Shown piece after piece: positions 6,775 through 6,911 of a stretch of DNA of 6,911 nucleotides. Made by a program: the position numbers and the translations under genes. Source of the DNA: an uncultured Bacilli bacterium (GTDB lineage Bacteria > Bacillota_I > Bacilli_A > RF39 > UBA660); assembly GCA_944363895.1 (NCBI GenBank), contig CALVVP010000014.1:1-6911 (forward strand), in the 5' to 3' direction. Each line of letters opens with the position of its first letter. The stretch's first letter is position 1. The notes beneath the pieces were generated by a model. That model was not told the DNA's origin and made no database searches. It saw only the letters and a program-made list of their open reading frames with translations.

Positions 6775-6809
6775 TAAAAGACAAATAAAATTATATTTAT
6801 CTAATATTT

Positions 6810-6833
6810 AAAAAAACTCTTTAATAGAGTTTT
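6810..6833 (-). terminator. Intrinsic terminator of the gene entering from the right edge
   Basis: Read leftwards, the stem AAAACTCT (6833-6826), loop ATTAA and stem AGAGTTTT (6820-6813) make a perfect 8-bp hairpin, and the T run continues to seven Ts (6816-6810). This fits a Rho-independent terminator just after the TAA at 6834-6832; the stem shares two bases with that stop codon. It could also work weakly in the opposite direction, but no plus-strand gene is seen. Confidence 0.7.
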
Positions 6834-6911
6834 ATATTTCTTTTTTCCACAAACCGTGTAAATTACAGTAAGCATAAATAGTACTATTTTCTTCATAGTT
6901 AAAAATAGCTT
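6832..6911 (-). CDS. C-terminal end of an unidentified protein (partial)
   Basis: An open frame runs in from the right window edge and ends at TAA (6834-6832), giving 25 residues: AIFNYEENSTIYAY followed by CNLHGLWKKEI. The mix of charged and aromatic residues, the TGG tryptophan and the terminator immediately after the stop all favour a real gene end. The family cannot be recognised from so short a piece. One other frame is also open through this stretch but runs through the terminator and has no ribosome-binding site. Confidence 0.5.
   Translation of the reverse strand, partial: AIFNYEENSTIYAYCNLHGLWKKEI

Noticed and set aside
6801..6896. Minus-strand 31-codon frame starting MKKIVLF, resembling a signal peptide
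   Set aside because: It reads through the terminator hairpin, lacks a ribosome-binding site and competes with a better gene end in another frame.
1..6911. CRISPR array, tRNA or rRNA gene, insertion sequence or attachment site
   Set aside because: No spaced direct repeats, no cloverleaf-like GC-rich segment, no transposase and no terminal repeats were seen on either strand.

Overview
The window looks like chromosomal DNA from a very AT-rich, low-GC Bacillota (Bacilli / Erysipelotrichia / Mollicutes-like relative). TGA ends two of the genes and tryptophan is TGG where I checked it, so the standard bacterial code applies, not the mycoplasma code. Shine-Dalgarno sites and sigma-A type promoters are easy to see. 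The lineage is inferred from composition and gene style only.

Every convincing gene is on the minus strand, so transcription runs from high to low coordinates. At the right edge (6832-6911) are the last 25 codons of a gene that enters from outside, closed by a compact intrinsic terminator (6810-6833). A DeoR/HTH_11-type regulator with a WYL domain follows (6158-6748), then a small HAD phosphatase (5588-6103), a 770-residue fusion of a HAD phosphatase, an all-helical middle and a phosphoribosyltransferase (3268-5580), and a 650-residue fusion of a PfkB sugar kinase and a double-SIS sugar isomerase/deglycase domain (1319-3271). The last three genes are tightly packed (7-nt gap, then a 4-nt ATGA overlap) and form an operon. 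After a 109-nt gap with nested AT-rich dyads and a perfect consensus promoter comes an AAA_14/DUF4143 ATPase (13-1209) that appears to be a separate transcription unit.

The regulator and the three enzyme genes read as a small cytosolic sugar-phosphate / nucleotide-like metabolite module: one kinase, one SIS domain, one phosphoribosyltransferase and two phosphatases under a WYL regulator, with no transporter or membrane protein. I do not recognise this as a named pathway and do not know the substrate. It is the best candidate here for an undescribed system. The closest precedents I can name are FrlD/FrlB (a PfkB kinase plus SIS deglycase acting in sequence) and operons mixing HAD and phosphoribosyltransferase proteins proposed to make nucleoside-like metabolites, such as those near Ter genes; both are analogies only.

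A second pattern is regulatory. All three recognisable promoters have a -10 box, exactly 6 nt, then GGG that is also the start of the Shine-Dalgarno sequence. The predicted mRNAs would therefore begin on their ribosome-binding site, with leaders of only 11-13 nt.
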